64,000 bases of DNA from Berkiella sp964606325 (GCA_964606325.1 CAZSGE010000003.1:74601-138600), one strand, 5' to 3'. Shown: positions 1-8,611, counted from the first letter of the stretch. The notes: generated by a model from the letters alone, not told the origin. Program-made: numbers and translations.

Positions 1-1
1 T

Positions 2-61
2 AATAAGACATTACAACAACCCATCACCGTCTACTGGCTAAAGATTAATGTTAACTCGTAA
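2..61 (+). CDS. 3' tail of an upstream gene cut by the window edge (uncertain)
   Basis: One frame is open from base 2 and stops with TAA at 59-61, giving a 19-residue tail that ends in Val-Asn-Ser. It would overlap the miaA start by 14 bases, as is common in a translationally coupled operon. In other gammaproteobacteria the gene before miaA is often mutL, but this tail does not look like the usual MutL C-terminus, so no name is given. It may be chance. Confidence 0.25.
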   Translation, partial: NKTLQQPITVYWLKINVNS

Positions 62-1016
62 CAATCCTCCGATAATTTGTGTGATGGGCCCTACAGCATG
101 CGGCAAAACTTCTCTTGCCATTGAGTTGGCAAAAAGTCTGCCCATTGAAATTATTAATGTAGACTCCGCACAAATTTATCAAGGGATGAATATCGGTACG
201 GGTAAACCATCGACGGCTATTTTAAAAGAAATTCCCCACCATCTCATGGATTTTTTAGATCCAGCCATCCCTTATAGTGCTGCACAATTTCGCCAAGATG
301 CGATAAGACTTGTTCAGGAAATTCAACAGCGAAATGCGGTGCCACTATTGGTGGGGGGTACCATGCTCTATTTCAAAATTCTACAAGAAGGCATCAATGA
401 TTTGCCTGACAGAAATGATGTTGTTCGAGCAAACATTGAGGAAATGGCTAACCAAATAGGTTGGGCAGATCTGCATCAGCGATTAGCAACAATTGATCCC
501 ATTCGTGCTCAAAATATAAAGCCAACAGATACCCAACGTATACAGCGTGCTTTAGAAATAATTGAGATAACGGGGCAGCCGATGTCGCATTGGTTAAACC
601 AACCCAAAAAGCCTTTGGATTATGAGTTTATTAATATTGGTTTAATGCCTGTTGATAGTGCAAGATCCGTCCTTCATCAAAATATTGCAGATCGCTTTGA
701 TTTGATGATAAACCAAGGTTTGATAGAAGAAGTGCAAAGCTTAAAAGCCCGTGGCGATCTTGATATGTCGATGTCGAGCATGCGTTCGGTAGGATATCGC
801 CAAGTTTGGGAATATTTGCAAAGAGAAATAACCTTTGATGAGATGCGAGAAAAAGCCATTGCCGCAACTCGTCAGCTGGCAAAGCGCCAACTGACATGGT
901 TACGACGATGGACTCAACTGCTATCTTATGACTTTCAAGATACCAATTTACAAAAGAAAGTTCACGAAATTATTGCCAAGCACGCTTTCGTTTCCCAGTC
1001 TGCAAGTCGCGCATAA
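48..1016 (+). CDS. miaA: tRNA dimethylallyltransferase MiaA
   Basis: Transfers the dimethylallyl group of DMAPP to N6 of A37 in tRNAs that read UNN codons, a cytoplasmic modification that supports decoding fidelity. The 322 residues are normal length. A P-loop GPTACGKT lies at residues 14-21 (most homologues have Ser where this has Cys), followed by DSAQIY at 39-44 that contacts substrate, and a VGGTMLYF motif near residue 103. It opens the miaA-hfq-hflX block known from many gammaproteobacteria, but hfq is displaced about 3.6 kb downstream. Its 3' end overlaps the convergent gene at 970-1530 by 47 bases. Confidence 0.97.
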   Translation: MLTRNNPPIICVMGPTACGKTSLAIELAKSLPIEIINVDSAQIYQGMNIGTGKPSTAILKEIPHHLMDFLDPAIPYSAAQFRQDAIRLVQEIQQRNAVPLLVGGTMLYFKILQEGINDLPDRNDVVRANIEEMANQIGWADLHQRLATIDPIRAQNIKPTDTQRIQRALEIIEITGQPMSHWLNQPKKPLDYEFINIGLMPVDSARSVLHQNIADRFDLMINQGLIEEVQSLKARGDLDMSMSSMRSVGYRQVWEYLQREITFDEMREKAIAATRQLAKRQLTWLRRWTQLLSYDFQDTNLQKKVHEIIAKHAFVSQSASRA

Positions 1017-1530
1017 TTTCTTGTCTTTTTTCGACAGGTAATTTTTCACCTTGTTCATTTTCAAAAGCACTTTTAAGCGGCCGTCCTTCTAAATGCAGCA
1101 AATCTTTACCTTCGCCTCGGTAAATTTCATTGTGGTGACCGGTGCGAAATTGAATTTCTCGCGCTTTGAGTTCAATGGCTTCTTTCATGCTTAATGATGG
1201 TGCTTTAATGTCCTCTAATTGCGCTGTGACTTGCGCCACTTTTTCTGTGCTTGGGGGGATGGAGTGTTTTCGTGCCGATGCTTTGGTACGAGAGCCATAG
1301 ATAACGCGTTCTTTTTCTTGCACTAAAGGCGCGGTTGCTTGTATTTCAGGGGCAGCCTTGGATTCAAATGTAACAGTTAACTTTGGTGTAGCAGGTTGCT
1401 CATCCTTAGGCATCACCACTTTTGGTTCTAATGCAAGAGGGGCTGCGTCGTTCTCAGATTCTGTGATTGGGTTTTGGTGCTTTTTAGCATGGCTGAATTT
1501 TTTCTTAATATTTTTTAAAAATTTTAACAT
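970..1530 (-). CDS. Hypothetical Lys-rich soluble protein, 186 aa
   Basis: No family recognised. The N-terminus is strongly basic (MLKFLKNIKKKFSHAKKH), the middle is Pro/Ala/Glu/Lys-rich and probably disordered, and the C-terminal third is charged and probably helical, ending in a basic TGKRKRAWQ. No signal peptide or membrane segment. A clear Shine-Dalgarno GAGGAG sits 8 bases before the ATG, so translation is likely even though 47 bases overlap the end of miaA. The disordered basic build and orphan position fit a lineage-specific or secreted protein; function unknown. Confidence 0.7.
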   Translation of the reverse strand: MLKFLKNIKKKFSHAKKHQNPITESENDAAPLALEPKVVMPKDEQPATPKLTVTFESKAAPEIQATAPLVQEKERVIYGSRTKASARKHSIPPSTEKVAQVTAQLEDIKAPSLSMKEAIELKAREIQFRTGHHNEIYRGEGKDLLHLEGRPLKSAFENEQGEKLPVEKRQEIMRDLQTGKRKRAWQ

Positions 1531-1575
1531 CTTATATACTCCTCAACTTCACTTTAGTGATAGGTCACGGTTTGC

Positions 1576-1602
1576 AAAAAAAACCTCTCACGAGAGAGGT
1601 TT
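1576..1602 (-). terminator. Rho-independent terminator of the 51-aa minus-strand gene
   Basis: A 9-bp perfect stem AAACCTCTC/GAGAGGTTT with a 4-base loop ACGA. Read on the minus strand it is followed by eight T residues (A-run at 1576-1583 on the plus strand). It closes the small gene at 1623-1778 and separates it from the next minus-strand gene. Confidence 0.85.
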
Positions 1603-1622
1603 TAAATTTATTTAATTAGAAA

Positions 1623-1778
1623 TTATCTACCTTCTTTTTTACCACCTGGTTGTTGTTGACCAGGGTTGCGTTGTGGTTGTTGTGTTTGTTGGGATTTGTT
1701 GCCCATTCCTCGGTCTTGTTGTTTTTGTTGTTGTTGATTTTGTTTATTGTCTTGGGGCTTTTGTGGGTTATTTGCCAT
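1623..1778 (-). CDS. Small Gln/Asn/Pro-rich basic protein, 51 aa
   Basis: No family recognised. The start at 1778 is preferred over an upstream in-frame ATG (1832) because GGAG lies 10 bases before it. The product is almost entirely low complexity: Q, N, K, P and G dominate, with no hydrophobic core, so it should be disordered. It has its own terminator at 1576-1602 and lies alone between two other minus-strand genes. The low-complexity composition could also mark a fast-evolving small protein of stress or nucleoid type; this is a guess. Confidence 0.55.
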   Translation of the reverse strand: MANNPQKPQDNKQNQQQQKQQDRGMGNKSQQTQQPQRNPGQQQPGGKKEGR

Positions 1779-1955
1779 GATATTTATCTCCGCTACTATG
1801 AACGATAATAAAAACGAACAGTGACCATGCATACAATCTGTTCACAATCGCACACAAATTCCTGAACGCTATGTTCATTAAATATAGATCAATTTTGTAA
1901 GTGGTAAGGTGGGAATTAACCTAGTGTTCAAAAAGAGGGTGTTTTTCCAATGGCG

Positions 1956-2753
1956 TTAACCGCTGACGTGAAGCGGATCTAAGGCGGTTTCTTGTTGTGC
2001 TGGGTATAGATAAATTCGTAAAAAATGAACAGCCATATAAAATGGAATGGTACTCAAGATAGTAGCGACTAATTTAAATAAGTAGCCTGAAAAGATAATC
2101 GTCATCAACGTTGAGAAGGGGCTATTTCCTTGAGCAGATAAGTGAGACATTGCATCAGTGAAATAAAAACTAAATGAAATAACAATAATGGTATCAACCA
2201 TTTGACTTGTTAAAGTAGAAACATTTGAACGAAGCCACAGATGTTTTCCTTTGGTGAAATTTTTACACCAAGCAAAAACATTGACATCGAGTAATTGAGC
2301 CACCAGATAAGCAATCAAAGAACCAAAAATACCATTGATTGTGTATTGACGTATTTGATAAAAAGTAAAGTTCGGATCAGTTGTCGCGGGCAAGTGAGTC
2401 ACAGGATCTAGCGTGATACTGGGTGGCAAAAATGCACTAAACCATAATATTAATCCTATCCATAAGTTAATTATCAATCCCATCCAAATAACCATTTTCG
2501 CTCTTTGCTTGCCATAGAACTCGGTGATGAGATCGATGCACAGGAAGGTTATCGGGTAAGGTAATATACCTATAGGAATAATGATGGGGATATTTAAGCT
2601 GCCGATTGAAAAGCTTAAATCGATAATTCGGGTTAACCCAAGCACATTGAGGAGCGCAAAGGTGCTCAAAAACATCCCAGCCAGCATCAAAAAGGTGATC
2701 TCTTTGCGCCTTTGTATGGGGTTATGTGTCTGTAAGCTAAAAATGGGGTCCAT
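1956..2753 (-). CDS. yhhQ: Queuosine precursor transporter (VUT/YhhQ family)
   Basis: Inner-membrane protein of 265 residues in the COG1738/VUT family, whose E. coli member YhhQ imports queuine-pathway precursors (preQ0/preQ1) for the Q34 tRNA modification. About six hydrophobic segments are visible, with the family-typical stretch IGILPYPITFLCIDLITEFYG near residues 61-81 and NVFAWCK near residue 158 followed by a TSQMVDT motif near 182. No good Shine-Dalgarno precedes the ATG at 2753. Transcribed opposite to the LemA gene, leaving a roughly 220-base shared upstream region. The substrate is inferred from the family. Confidence 0.88.
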   Translation of the reverse strand: MDPIFSLQTHNPIQRRKEITFLMLAGMFLSTFALLNVLGLTRIIDLSFSIGSLNIPIIIPIGILPYPITFLCIDLITEFYGKQRAKMVIWMGLIINLWIGLILWFSAFLPPSITLDPVTHLPATTDPNFTFYQIRQYTINGIFGSLIAYLVAQLLDVNVFAWCKNFTKGKHLWLRSNVSTLTSQMVDTIIVISFSFYFTDAMSHLSAQGNSPFSTLMTIIFSGYLFKLVATILSTIPFYMAVHFLRIYLYPAQQETALDPLHVSG

Positions 2754-2932
2754 AAATCAACATATATACTCTGCTAAGGGCAAATGATACCTGCTGTTCA
2801 ATTGATATTCAATTTGAGCTGATTACTGAACAACCTTAACCGATAAAAGGTAAAAGCTTTTATTTTTCAATGAATTGGAGTAATAATAGGGCTAGAAAGC
2901 AAAAGCACCTTACATGTGATTCGCTGGATTCT

Positions 2933-2960
2933 TTGGCAATGGTAGCGTGTATGCTACAGT
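2933..2960 (+). promoter_or_regulatory. Possible sigma-70 promoter for the LemA-family gene
   Basis: TTGGCA (2933-2938), 16-base spacer, TACAGT (2955-2960). Only moderate matches. A start near 2967 would leave a very short leader before the gene at 2972/2984. Confidence 0.35.
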
Positions 2961-2971
2961 AAATTAGGGAA

Positions 2972-3595
2972 ATGGAGAAACAAGTGGCAGATTTGCACAT
3001 CCTTAAAGAGCCAAAAGTTAAAGCGACCCTTATTGCTTTAGGGGTTGTGGTTGCACTTTACTTATTAACAGGTGGTTGGTTAAACAATATCCGCACCACG
3101 TCTACAACTATTCATAACAATTTTGTTTCATTAAAGGACAATTGTGAGCACCGTGTTGCGCTGATTCCTCAATTTATTCAACTACTTCAGTACTTTGCGC
3201 CTGGTTCTCACGATCTTCAGCAACAGCTAAATATAGTTTACCAAGCAGCGAAAGAGCCCATTAGTGAATCCATTCTCACAGATAAAGCCGGAATGCAGGC
3301 ATTTATTGCCCACCAAAGGGAAGTAACACAGATTCTTTCTTATATGGTTTTACAGGCCAATAACACACCATCGATTGCACAAAATCGACAATATCTCATG
3401 TTAAGAATGCAGCTTATGTCTTTTGATCAACAAATTGATTATGCAGTTGTTTTGCTCAACCAAAATATTATCACTTTCAATAGTCTTATAACAGGATTTC
3501 CTAAAGAGTGGCTCAATGCGCTTTTTGTAGGAGAGAAACCAAAGCAGCTTGTACAAGTGACTACCAGCACTTCTGAGGCTCATGAAGCCAAATAA
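2972..3595 (+). CDS. LemA family membrane protein
   Basis: LemA-family proteins have one N-terminal transmembrane helix and a long helical periplasmic or extracytoplasmic domain; their exact role is unknown. Here a basic N-terminus precedes a helix at about residues 18-35, then the family signature appears: an Arg-(x)3-IPQFIQLLQYFA block near residue 63 and YLMLRMQL...NQNIITFNSLI...FP near the end. 207 residues, close to the family norm. A GTG at 2984 has a better Shine-Dalgarno (GGAG, 6 bases) than the ATG at 2972, so the protein may be four residues shorter. It pairs with the downstream TPM gene, as LemA genes often do. Confidence 0.8.
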   Translation: MEKQVADLHILKEPKVKATLIALGVVVALYLLTGGWLNNIRTTSTTIHNNFVSLKDNCEHRVALIPQFIQLLQYFAPGSHDLQQQLNIVYQAAKEPISESILTDKAGMQAFIAHQREVTQILSYMVLQANNTPSIAQNRQYLMLRMQLMSFDQQIDYAVVLLNQNIITFNSLITGFPKEWLNALFVGEKPKQLVQVTTSTSEAHEAK

Positions 3596-3640
3596 TCTCT
3601 TCTTTTTCGACAAGCGTGCCCTGGCGGGGGACAGACTTCG

Positions 3641-3670
3641 TTGAAAGCCAAGCACTTAAATTAGTATAAT
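3641..3670 (+). promoter_or_regulatory. Sigma-70 promoter upstream of the TPM-domain gene
   Basis: TTGAAA (3641-3646), 18-base spacer, perfect -10 TATAAT (3665-3670). The leader that follows contains a hairpin CACTTTAT (3694-3701) / ATAAAGTG (3710-3717) ending just before the Shine-Dalgarno. Confidence 0.55.
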
Positions 3671-3732
3671 CACCCAAAGACGTAGGGGATAAACACTTTA
3701 TTACGCAAAATAAAGTGATAGGGGTTAACAAG

Positions 3733-4476
3733 ATGTTTTTCCGTCATGCTTTTTTTTCATTCATTAAGATCATTTTATTGTCGCTTTTAGTTTTAACTAA
3801 AGTGCAGGCGGCTTCTCTGCCTTGGATTATCGATGAGCAGTCGATTGTGCCCTCAAAAGTGATTGAAAGCATGGGGCATGTTTTAGGTCAGACAGCGAGC
3901 AATAGGAACATTCATCTTCGCGTTGTCGTCATTAATATTCAACAAGAGAATGTTAAAGAATTAATTCATCAAAAAGTGATAGAGTACAAAAATAAAGTAC
4001 CTCATCAGGTTCAGGGTATTACCTCCTTTTTGGTTATTAACCTTGGGACAAATCAAAGCTATATCTTTTTGGGTAATGACTTATCCCAAACGCAATCAAT
4101 GATTCAAAATTTGAAGCATGTTCAAAAAGAAATAATCTTGCCAGCGTTGGAACAACAAGAACTGGTCAACGCACTGACCCAAGGCGCCATCGCCATCACC
4201 ACAGTTCTGTATACACATCCCAAAATGCTAAACGCAACTACCTTATGGCAGTCCACAAACGCATGGTTATCAGATCATAATTTGCTGTTGCCCAGCCAAA
4301 TCCTGTTTTGGCTAACCATGCTATTTGCGATTTGGTGGGGGCTAAAGCGTTACCTCAATCGTCCTCAATTTGAAGCGCAAGCGGTAGATATGGAAGCCCT
4401 TCAGGAACGCATGATTCTCAATAGCTTAGCGCTACGTCAAGAGTATAATGATAGTTTCTTTGATCGTTCCCCCTAA
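3733..4476 (+). CDS. TPM-domain exported membrane protein (YgcG-like)
   Basis: An N-terminal signal peptide (about 26 residues, ending VQA-AS) is followed by a TPM domain. In this family it is an extracytoplasmic alpha/beta domain first seen in thylakoid photosystem-assembly and YgcG proteins. Near the C-terminus a transmembrane helix (ILFWLTMLFAIWWGL) anchors a short cytoplasmic tail. ATG 3733 is chosen over GTG 3715 because AGGGG lies 8 bases upstream and the signal peptide then starts cleanly. It follows the LemA gene by about 140 bases; LemA/TPM pairs recur in many bacteria, but the pair's function is not established. Confidence 0.72.
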   Translation: MFFRHAFFSFIKIILLSLLVLTKVQAASLPWIIDEQSIVPSKVIESMGHVLGQTASNRNIHLRVVVINIQQENVKELIHQKVIEYKNKVPHQVQGITSFLVINLGTNQSYIFLGNDLSQTQSMIQNLKHVQKEIILPALEQQELVNALTQGAIAITTVLYTHPKMLNATTLWQSTNAWLSDHNLLLPSQILFWLTMLFAIWWGLKRYLNRPQFEAQAVDMEALQERMILNSLALRQEYNDSFFDRSP

Positions 4477-4600
4477 AATCCTTTAAATGGGGCTCAAAGT
4501 ATAGGATTTGGCAGTTCAGCTTGGCACAAACCCGTGTTACTATGAGGCTTCATGGATTGAAATTGTCGAAAGACAAAAGGACATTATAAGGAGAGGGCCA

Positions 4601-4864
4601 ATGTCAAAAGGGCAATCTTTACAAGACCCATTTCTCAATGCCCTGCGCAAAGAGAAGATCCCCGTATCAATTTATTTAGTTAATGGTATTAAGTTGCAAG
4701 GCCAAGTTGAATCATTTGATCAATTTGTTGTGTTGTTAAAAAACAGCGTTAGCCAGATGGTTTACAAGCATGCTATCTCGACAGTGGTGCCTGCCAGAAA
4801 CATTACAACCAAATTACCCATCGTTGGGCAAAATGGTGATGATATTGGTGCTGGGAATACGTAG
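4601..4864 (+). CDS. hfq: RNA chaperone Hfq
   Basis: Hexameric Sm-like ring that binds small RNAs and mRNA A/U tracts and speeds their pairing. The start at 4601 follows a strong AAGGAGAGG and gives 87 residues beginning MSKGQSLQDPFLNALRKEK. The upstream in-frame extension is not family-like. The Sm1 motif (VSIYLVNGIKLQGQVESFDQ) and Sm2 motif with the proximal-face YKHAIS are intact, followed by a short flexible tail. It stands about 60 bases before hflX, the usual neighbour. Confidence 0.97.
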   Translation: MSKGQSLQDPFLNALRKEKIPVSIYLVNGIKLQGQVESFDQFVVLLKNSVSQMVYKHAISTVVPARNITTKLPIVGQNGDDIGAGNT

Positions 4865-4920
4865 ACAATAATTTGTTATTGTTGCTGTATTTTAAATAGT
4901 TATCAAAAAGGAGCGAGAAT

Positions 4921-6219
4921 TTGTTCGAGCGGCCTAGAAGCAGTGATCGGGCTGTTCTTGTCCATGTCATCTTTCGTCACCATGCAGATCAAGCCTATCT
5001 TCCAGAGTTTAGCGAATTAGCCCTTGCGGCTAATATTGTTCCTGTAGCCACTGTGACGACTGTTCGTGATAAACCTGATCCTAAGCTCTATATTGGTAAA
5101 GGCAAGTGTGAAGAGCTGGCGCAAGTTATTTTGGCGCATAAAGCCAACCTTGTTATTTTTAACCACGAATTAACGCCTTCACAAGAAAGAAATGTGCAGC
5201 GACTTGTTAATTGCCGTGTGCTATCTCGCACCGGATTAATTCTCACTATTTTTGCGCAACGTGCCAGAACGTTTGAAGGTAAATTACAAGTTGAATTGGC
5301 GCAGTTAGAGCACATGTCAACGCGCTTAGTACGCATTTGGACTCACCTTGAGCGTCAAAAAGGGGGCATAGGCCTTCGAGGCGGCCCCGGTGAAACCCAG
5401 TTAGAAGTTGATAGACGTTTAATTCGCGAAAGAATGCAAACCATCGAAGAACGCTTGGAAAAAGTTAAAGTTCAACGTCAACAGAGTCGGCATGCGCGTG
5501 TTCGACAAGAAGTGCTGACCGTTGCACTCGTGGGATATACCAATGCAGGAAAATCAACCTTGTTTAATGCGTTAACTGGCGCGCATGTTTGGGTAGCAAA
5601 TCAGCTTTTTGCCACATTAGATCCCACCTTAAGAAGTGCTGATATTCCTAAATTGGGAAAAGTTGTGTTTGCAGACACCGTAGGATTTATTAGGCAACTA
5701 CCCCATTCTTTAGTTGATGCTTTTAGAGCAACTTTGGAAGAGACAACACAAGCGACATTATTATTGCATGTGGTTGATGCGCACGATGAACATTGTGATG
5801 ATCACATTGATGCAGTAAACCAGGTACTTCAAGAAATTGGCGCACAAGATGTTGCGCAATTACTGGTATTTAATAAAGCAGATTTATTAGAAAATTCACC
5901 TTATTACCCTGGCTATGCAGAACGCGATAAAGATGGCAGAATAACTAAAATATGGGTTTCTGCGCGCACCGGTGGTGGATTAGATTTGCTGAGGGAGGCT
6001 TTGCAGGGTAGGCTAAGCAGCGGTAGAGTTCATGGCATGATACACTTAGCGCCAGCCCATGGGCAGATTCGAGCCCAATTGTATGAATTAAAAGCAGTAC
6101 AAGAAGAAACCGTGAATGATGAAGGCGGATGGAATATTATTATCACCATAACGAACTATCAATGGCAAAAGCTTTGTCAGCAACACAGTGAGTTAGCTCA
6201 GGTATTTACCGCATTATAG
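4921..6219 (+). CDS. hflX: Ribosome-associated GTPase HflX
   Basis: Binds 50S and 70S particles and splits stalled ribosomes, notably after heat stress. 432 residues: N-terminal HflX domain, a helical linker with the Gly-rich RGGPGETQLE at about 153-162, then a GTPase domain with G1 GYTNAGKS (205-212), G3 DTVGF (252-256) and G4 NKAD (318-321). The start is TTG at 4921, supported by AAGGAG 7 bases upstream and by alignment with the MFDR/MFER start of homologues. Located between hfq and hflK as in E. coli. Confidence 0.96.
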   Translation: MFERPRSSDRAVLVHVIFRHHADQAYLPEFSELALAANIVPVATVTTVRDKPDPKLYIGKGKCEELAQVILAHKANLVIFNHELTPSQERNVQRLVNCRVLSRTGLILTIFAQRARTFEGKLQVELAQLEHMSTRLVRIWTHLERQKGGIGLRGGPGETQLEVDRRLIRERMQTIEERLEKVKVQRQQSRHARVRQEVLTVALVGYTNAGKSTLFNALTGAHVWVANQLFATLDPTLRSADIPKLGKVVFADTVGFIRQLPHSLVDAFRATLEETTQATLLLHVVDAHDEHCDDHIDAVNQVLQEIGAQDVAQLLVFNKADLLENSPYYPGYAERDKDGRITKIWVSARTGGGLDLLREALQGRLSSGRVHGMIHLAPAHGQIRAQLYELKAVQEETVNDEGGWNIIITITNYQWQKLCQQHSELAQVFTAL

Positions 6220-6240
6220 ACGCTAATAAAGAGGTTACAC

Positions 6241-7425
6241 ATGTCTTGGAATGAACCCGGTGAACGGGACAAAGGAAAGAAAAAAGATCCTTGGGGTAAA
6301 GATGAAGAAGGTCCGCCCAACATCGATGAAGCCTTACGTCAATTACAGCGAAAGTTACGCGCGATATTTGGACAAAGCGAAGGTCCTACCTCCAATTTTG
6401 GGGGAGGCAATAAAACAGCAACAGGTAAGAATTTTGGCTTTGGTTTAATTGGGATTATTGCCCTCGTCATTTATGTTATTAGTGGTATTTATGTTGTTGA
6501 GCCTGCAGAAGAAGCTGTTGTGCTTCGACTTGGGAAATATATTGAAACTGTTGGGCCAGGTCCTCATTGGATCCCACCAATTATTGAAACCAAAGAAATT
6601 GTTAACGTGCAAGAAGTAAAAACCTCCAAGCACGGCGGTCAGATGTTGACTAAAGATGAGAACATTGTCAGTGCCGAGATTGCGGTTCAATATCGCATTA
6701 ACAATGCAGAAGATTATTTATTTAATCTAGTTGCACCTGAGAAAAGCTTACAACAAGTCTCTGAAAGTGCCTTGCGTTCTGTTGTTGGTCAATCGACTCT
6801 AAATGAAGTCTTAACCAGTGGTCGTGGCGAAATCGGGATAGAAATTCGTAAGCAAATCCAACAAATATTGGATAACTATAAATCAGGTCTTCTTATTTCA
6901 GATTTGGCCATGCAGCAGACCAAAGCACCAGAAGAGGTAAAAGCGGCTTTTGATGATGCCATCAAGGCACAGCAAGATGAAGAACGCCTTGTAAATGAAG
7001 CTGAAGCCTATGCTCGAAAAATTATTCCTATTGCTGAAGGTCGTGCTAAACGTACCTTCGAAGAAGCAAGAGCATATAAAGAGAGAGCAATTTTGGAAGC
7101 ACAAGGGCGCACCGCAAAATTTGCAGAAGTATTGCCTGAATATCAACGTGCACCGCAAGTTACAAGAGATAGGATGTACATTGATACGCTTCAAGAAGTT
7201 TATGCAAACTCATCAAAAGTTTTGATTGATGTGAGTGGTGGCAACAATATGGTGTACTTACCTTTAGATAAAATGATGAATGATAAAGTTGTTCGTCAAG
7301 CACCTAAAGATGAGGAAGATTCACAAGCTGCCATTGATAAGTCTCAAAATCTGACATTGAACCGTGGCATGAGCAGGCGTCCTTCTTACGAAGACGCAGA
7401 ACGCCCCAGTCGAAATGGAGCATAA
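6241..7425 (+). CDS. hflK: FtsH protease modulator HflK
   Basis: SPFH/prohibitin-family inner-membrane protein that assembles with HflC into a large cage around the FtsH protease. 394 residues: a Gly/Lys/Asp-rich cytoplasmic N-terminus (MSWNEPGERDKGKKKDPWG), one transmembrane helix near residues 67-88, a Band 7 domain beginning VVEPAEEAVVLRLGKY, then long Ala/Glu/Arg coiled coils. Separated from hflX by 21 bases and from hflC by 2, so co-transcribed. Confidence 0.96.
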   Translation: MSWNEPGERDKGKKKDPWGKDEEGPPNIDEALRQLQRKLRAIFGQSEGPTSNFGGGNKTATGKNFGFGLIGIIALVIYVISGIYVVEPAEEAVVLRLGKYIETVGPGPHWIPPIIETKEIVNVQEVKTSKHGGQMLTKDENIVSAEIAVQYRINNAEDYLFNLVAPEKSLQQVSESALRSVVGQSTLNEVLTSGRGEIGIEIRKQIQQILDNYKSGLLISDLAMQQTKAPEEVKAAFDDAIKAQQDEERLVNEAEAYARKIIPIAEGRAKRTFEEARAYKERAILEAQGRTAKFAEVLPEYQRAPQVTRDRMYIDTLQEVYANSSKVLIDVSGGNNMVYLPLDKMMNDKVVRQAPKDEEDSQAAIDKSQNLTLNRGMSRRPSYEDAERPSRNGA

Positions 7426-7427
7426 CC

Positions 7428-8345
7428 ATGACAGGTAAAACAAAAACTTTAACATTAGCTACATTGGCTGCCTTAGTTCTATTTGCCGTTTTAAGTTTAT
7501 TTGTGGTCGAGCAAACAGAGCGTGCCATTGTGGTCAGACTCGGTAATATCGTTGTCGATTCACAAACCAAAGAGGCTGAGGTTTTGCAACCGGGCTTAAG
7601 AATGAAATTTCCTTTGATTGATAGCGTGCGTTTTTTTGATAAACGTATTCAATCTTTAGATATTTCTTCTTCACGTATTCCTACCCAGGAAAAGAAAGAG
7701 TTGATTGTTGATTTATTCACCAGATGGCGCATTAGCGACTTTGCTAAGTTTTATAATGCAACAGGTGGTGGTAATAAGAAAAAGGCAGAGCAACTACTTC
7801 AAGAAAAAATTGTGGATGGATTGCGTGGTGAATTTGGTCGTCGCAAATTGAATGATGTGGTTTCTCAAGATCGCGGCAAAGTGATGGAAAAGATTCGTCA
7901 CGATGCCAATATCGCATCGAAAACCTTAGGCGTTGAAGTGGTGGATGCGCGTATTATGCGAATCGATTTACCCAAAGAAGTCAGTGAGTCGGTGTTCAAT
8001 TTGATGCGAACAGAACGTCAACGCGTGGCATCAGAACATAGAGCACAAGGACACGCACGCGCTGAAGCGATCCGTGCAGATGCAGATGCCAAGGTTATTG
8101 TCATCGGAGCTACAGCTGATAGTCTAGCTAACTCAGTTAAGGGTGCGGGGGATGCCCAAGCATCGAAAATATATTCTGATGTATATGGCAAAGATCCTGA
8201 ATTTTACAGTTTTTATCGCAGCCTAGAGGCTTATCGAGAGACATTTAAAGGTAATAATGATATGCTAGTAATCAAACCTGATGACGCTTTCTTTAAGTAC
8301 TTCAGACGCTCGGGTAGCCAGGGCGCAAGTAATGGTAAAAGTTAG
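7428..8345 (+). CDS. hflC: FtsH protease modulator HflC
   Basis: Partner of HflK in the SPFH cage that encloses FtsH. 305 residues: an N-terminal membrane helix (about residues 7-26), Band 7 domain with TERAIVVRLG, and a coiled-coil segment rich in EHRAQGHARAEAIRADADA. The ribosome site GGAG lies inside the end of hflK. A strong terminator follows at 8379-8406. Confidence 0.96.
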   Translation: MTGKTKTLTLATLAALVLFAVLSLFVVEQTERAIVVRLGNIVVDSQTKEAEVLQPGLRMKFPLIDSVRFFDKRIQSLDISSSRIPTQEKKELIVDLFTRWRISDFAKFYNATGGGNKKKAEQLLQEKIVDGLRGEFGRRKLNDVVSQDRGKVMEKIRHDANIASKTLGVEVVDARIMRIDLPKEVSESVFNLMRTERQRVASEHRAQGHARAEAIRADADAKVIVIGATADSLANSVKGAGDAQASKIYSDVYGKDPEFYSFYRSLEAYRETFKGNNDMLVIKPDDAFFKYFRRSGSQGASNGKS

Positions 8346-8378
8346 TTAAAATTGGTAGGATGCCAACTAGAATAAACA

Positions 8379-8406
8379 CGGGCGCTATGGGCGCCCGAGT
8401 TTTTTT
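8379..8406 (+). terminator. Terminator after hflC
   Basis: Perfect 7-bp GC stem CGGGCGC/GCGCCCG with a 5-base loop, then AG and seven T residues. It ends the hfq-hflX-hflK-hflC unit. The next gene begins only 17 bases further on, so read-through may feed it. Confidence 0.85.
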
Positions 8407-8422
8407 CTTCTGGACAATATTT

Positions 8423-8611
8423 ATGATGTTAAATGATTTTTTTACAGCAGCAGCTTTGCTATTAATTTTTGAAGGCATCATGCCTTTTACCAGTCCTGCC
8501 AAATGGCGCTATGTGATCCGCATAGTGTCTTCACAGTCTGATACGACCCTGAGAGTGATGGGATTGATTAGTATGCTGATGGGCGTAGTGCTGCTTTATA
8601 TAGTTCGATAA
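8423..8611 (+). CDS. DUF2065 small membrane protein (YjeT-like)
   Basis: About 62 residues with two hydrophobic helices (FFTAAALLLIFEGIMPF and LISMLMGVVLLYIV) separated by a charged loop containing PAKWR. This is the DUF2065/YjeT pattern, and the gene sits between hflC and purA exactly as yjeT does in E. coli. ATG codons at 8423 and 8426 are both possible; the longer frame back to 8360 crosses the hflC terminator and is unlikely. Function of the family is unknown. Confidence 0.8.
   Translation: MMLNDFFTAAALLLIFEGIMPFTSPAKWRYVIRIVSSQSDTTLRVMGLISMLMGVVLLYIVR

Noticed and set aside
2..61. mutL end upstream of miaA
   Set aside because: The 19-residue tail does not show the usual MutL C-terminal pattern, so I list only an unidentified tail.
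2754..2971. Possible preQ1 riboswitch before the queuosine transporter
   Set aside because: Such riboswitches do occur before this family, but I could not find the aptamer pattern in the 220-base gap on the minus strand.
6445..6690. Small open frames antisense to hflK
   Set aside because: They overlap a well-conserved gene and have no Shine-Dalgarno or family match.
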